From positions 165 to 6,278 of the forward strand of contig PMJC01000083.1 in NCBI GenBank assembly GCA_003157235.1: a DNA stretch of 6,114 nucleotides, given 5' to 3'. The notes beneath the pieces are model-generated. The model saw nothing but the letters and a program-made list of their open reading frames with translations. It did not search any database and was not told where the DNA came from. This DNA is from Methanosarcina sp. (GTDB lineage Archaea > Halobacteriota > Methanosarcinia > Methanosarcinales > Methanosarcinaceae). The stretch's first letter is position 1. The number at the start of each line of letters is the position of its first letter. The position numbers were made by a program, and so were the translations under genes. Of the stretch, positions 5,068 to 6,114 are shown piece after piece.

Positions 5068-6114
5068 TCATAACCTGTCAATAACCTGTATTGCAGCCTC
5101 TGTCCCTGTCCCCAAGCTGTCAATGTAACCTCTTTTATTCAATACAATTTCCAACTGCTGGATTGTTGAGAGCACATCTCTTGCTGTGACAATTCCCATG
5201 CATCCGATCCTGAAAATTTTACCTTTCAGACGTTCCTGTCCACCAGCGATTATTATACCACGCTTTTTCATATCGTTTTTTATATCCTCCCCATCATTTC
5301 CCACAGGTGCCTTCATGGCAGAGATAGTGTTGGAGTAAAGGCTGTATTCATTAAGCTGTGGGAACATTTCGATGTTCATCTCAGCAACTGCCGCCCTTAT
5401 GGCTTCCGTAAGAGTCCTATGCCTTATAATCCTTGACTCAATTCCTTCTTCTTTTACGATATGTAGGGCTTCCTGAAGTGCATAAAAGAGAGGAATTGCT
5501 GGTGTATATGGTGTTTCTGGCTTGGGTTTGTTGGCACTCCTTTTATATGCTAGAAGGTCATTATAATATGGTCTCTTTGCTATCCCTTTCATAGCTTCAA
5601 AGGCTTTTTCACTCACGGAGACTGCTGCAAGTCCAGGAGGTGCTGCAAGACATTTCTGTGAACCTACGACAGCAATGTCAACTCCCCATTCATCTACTTT
5701 GACATCATCCCCTCCAAGGGATGTCACACCGTCCATAATAAAAATTGCTTCATGTTTTTTAGTAAGTTTGCCAATTTCTGCAGCTGGGTTAAGAATGCCT
5801 GTGGAAGTTTCATTGTGAACGAGAGTAACAGCTTTTGCCCCGTTATCAAGCTTTTCTTTGACCATTTCAATGTCAATAGGATGACCCCATTCGAAAACTA
5901 GAGGTACAACTTCCGCATAGAGAGCTGCAAGATCTTTGAAACGTTCTCCAAACTTCCCATTTTCGATAGCTATAACCTTATCGCCACTCTGAGTCACAGA
6001 CCCAACAGCAGCTTCCATACCCGCAGTTCCAGAACCGCTAAGTACAAAAATGTCATTATTTGTTTGAAAAATGCTGGAAAGTATTGTCCTGCAATCAGTA
6101 TAGATACCTGCAAA
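5068..6114 (-). CDS. Class V aminotransferase (serine-pyruvate / phosphoserine-type), 5' end cut off by the window
   Basis: The frame stays open from the internal ATG at 6018 to the window edge and reads a typical family sequence, SGSGTAGMEAAVGS, so the true start lies beyond 6114; 348 residues are visible and roughly 30-40 are missing. It is a PLP enzyme of the serine-pyruvate/alanine-glyoxylate group (COG0075). In visible numbering: the SGSGTAG cofactor-phosphate loop at 26-32, HNETSTG at 100-106, PLP-ring aspartate D128 in MDGVTSLGG, Schiff-base lysine K154 in GSQKCLAAPPG, and the substrate arginine R302 in FRIGCMG. A homologue in M. jannaschii (MJ0959) is reported as a broad-specificity aminotransferase able to serve serine synthesis as a phosphoserine aminotransferase, so SerC activity is plausible here. 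Serine-glyoxylate or alanine-glyoxylate activity cannot be excluded. It is the most upstream visible gene of the right-hand block, followed by ribC. Confidence 0.9.
   Translation of the reverse strand, partial: FAGIYTDCRTILSSIFQTNNDIFVLSGSGTAGMEAAVGSVTQSGDKVIAIENGKFGERFKDLAALYAEVVPLVFEWGHPIDIEMVKEKLDNGAKAVTLVHNETSTGILNPAAEIGKLTKKHEAIFIMDGVTSLGGDDVKVDEWGVDIAVVGSQKCLAAPPGLAAVSVSEKAFEAMKGIAKRPYYNDLLAYKRSANKPKPETPYTPAIPLFYALQEALHIVKEEGIESRIIRHRTLTEAIRAAVAEMNIEMFPQLNEYSLYSNTISAMKAPVGNDGEDIKNDMKKRGIIIAGGQERLKGKIFRIGCMGIVTARDVLSTIQQLEIVLNKRGYIDSLGTGTEAAIQVIDRL

Noticed and set aside
5068..6018. Treating the ATG at 6018 as the start of the class V aminotransferase
   Set aside because: The frame continues upstream to the window edge with conserved family residues, including the SGSGTAG cofactor loop, so the ATG is internal.

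Overview
The window is ordinary archaeal chromosome from a methanogen, almost certainly a Methanosarcina (M. acetivorans or a close relative). The evidence is the archaeal-only protein families (RibL-type FAD synthetase, archaeal RibC riboflavin synthase, and the DUF39-CBS plus NIL-ferredoxin pair), AT-rich intergenic DNA with TATA-like boxes, and a Shine-Dalgarno sequence matching the methanogen 16S 3' end. No mobile element, CRISPR array, tRNA or rRNA is visible, and gene density is high.

Left block, minus strand (positions 121-2012). A two-gene operon encodes a 500-residue DUF39/HcyBio protein with a C-terminal CBS pair, followed 2 bp later by a 128-residue NIL-domain ferredoxin with two [4Fe-4S] motifs. 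This is the pair known as MA1821 and MA1822 in M. acetivorans, which genetics has tied to making homocysteine from aspartate semialdehyde and a sulfide-derived sulfur. A perfect AT-rich hairpin with a U-run follows the operon and probably terminates it.

Middle (2013-2375). A 363-bp gene-free divergent promoter region holds TATA-like boxes for the leftward operon, a short tandem repeat, a directly repeated TAGTCGGA motif, and an 11-codon leader ORF that overlaps the TTG start of the next gene. Reading rightward, ribL (2376-2795) encodes FAD synthetase. It ends in a 9-bp perfect hairpin that swallows its own stop codon.

Right block, minus strand (2882-6114). Transcription runs right to left through a class V aminotransferase (5' end outside the window), archaeal riboflavin synthase ribC, lumazine synthase ribH and a class I aspartate-type aminotransferase. 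Gaps are 82, 39 and 55 bp, so this is probably one operon. A hairpin in the 82-bp gap may modulate read-through into the riboflavin genes.

Together the genes cover the last two steps to riboflavin (RibH, RibC), FMN to FAD (RibL), transamination that can supply aspartate and phosphoserine-like amino acids, and sulfur assimilation into homocysteine. Aspartate made by the class I enzyme is the precursor of the aspartate semialdehyde used by the left operon, so the locus has some metabolic logic. I found no convincing undescribed system. The points worth a second look are the regulatory hairpins, the RibL leader ORF with its TTG start, and the side-by-side paralogous riboflavin enzymes.
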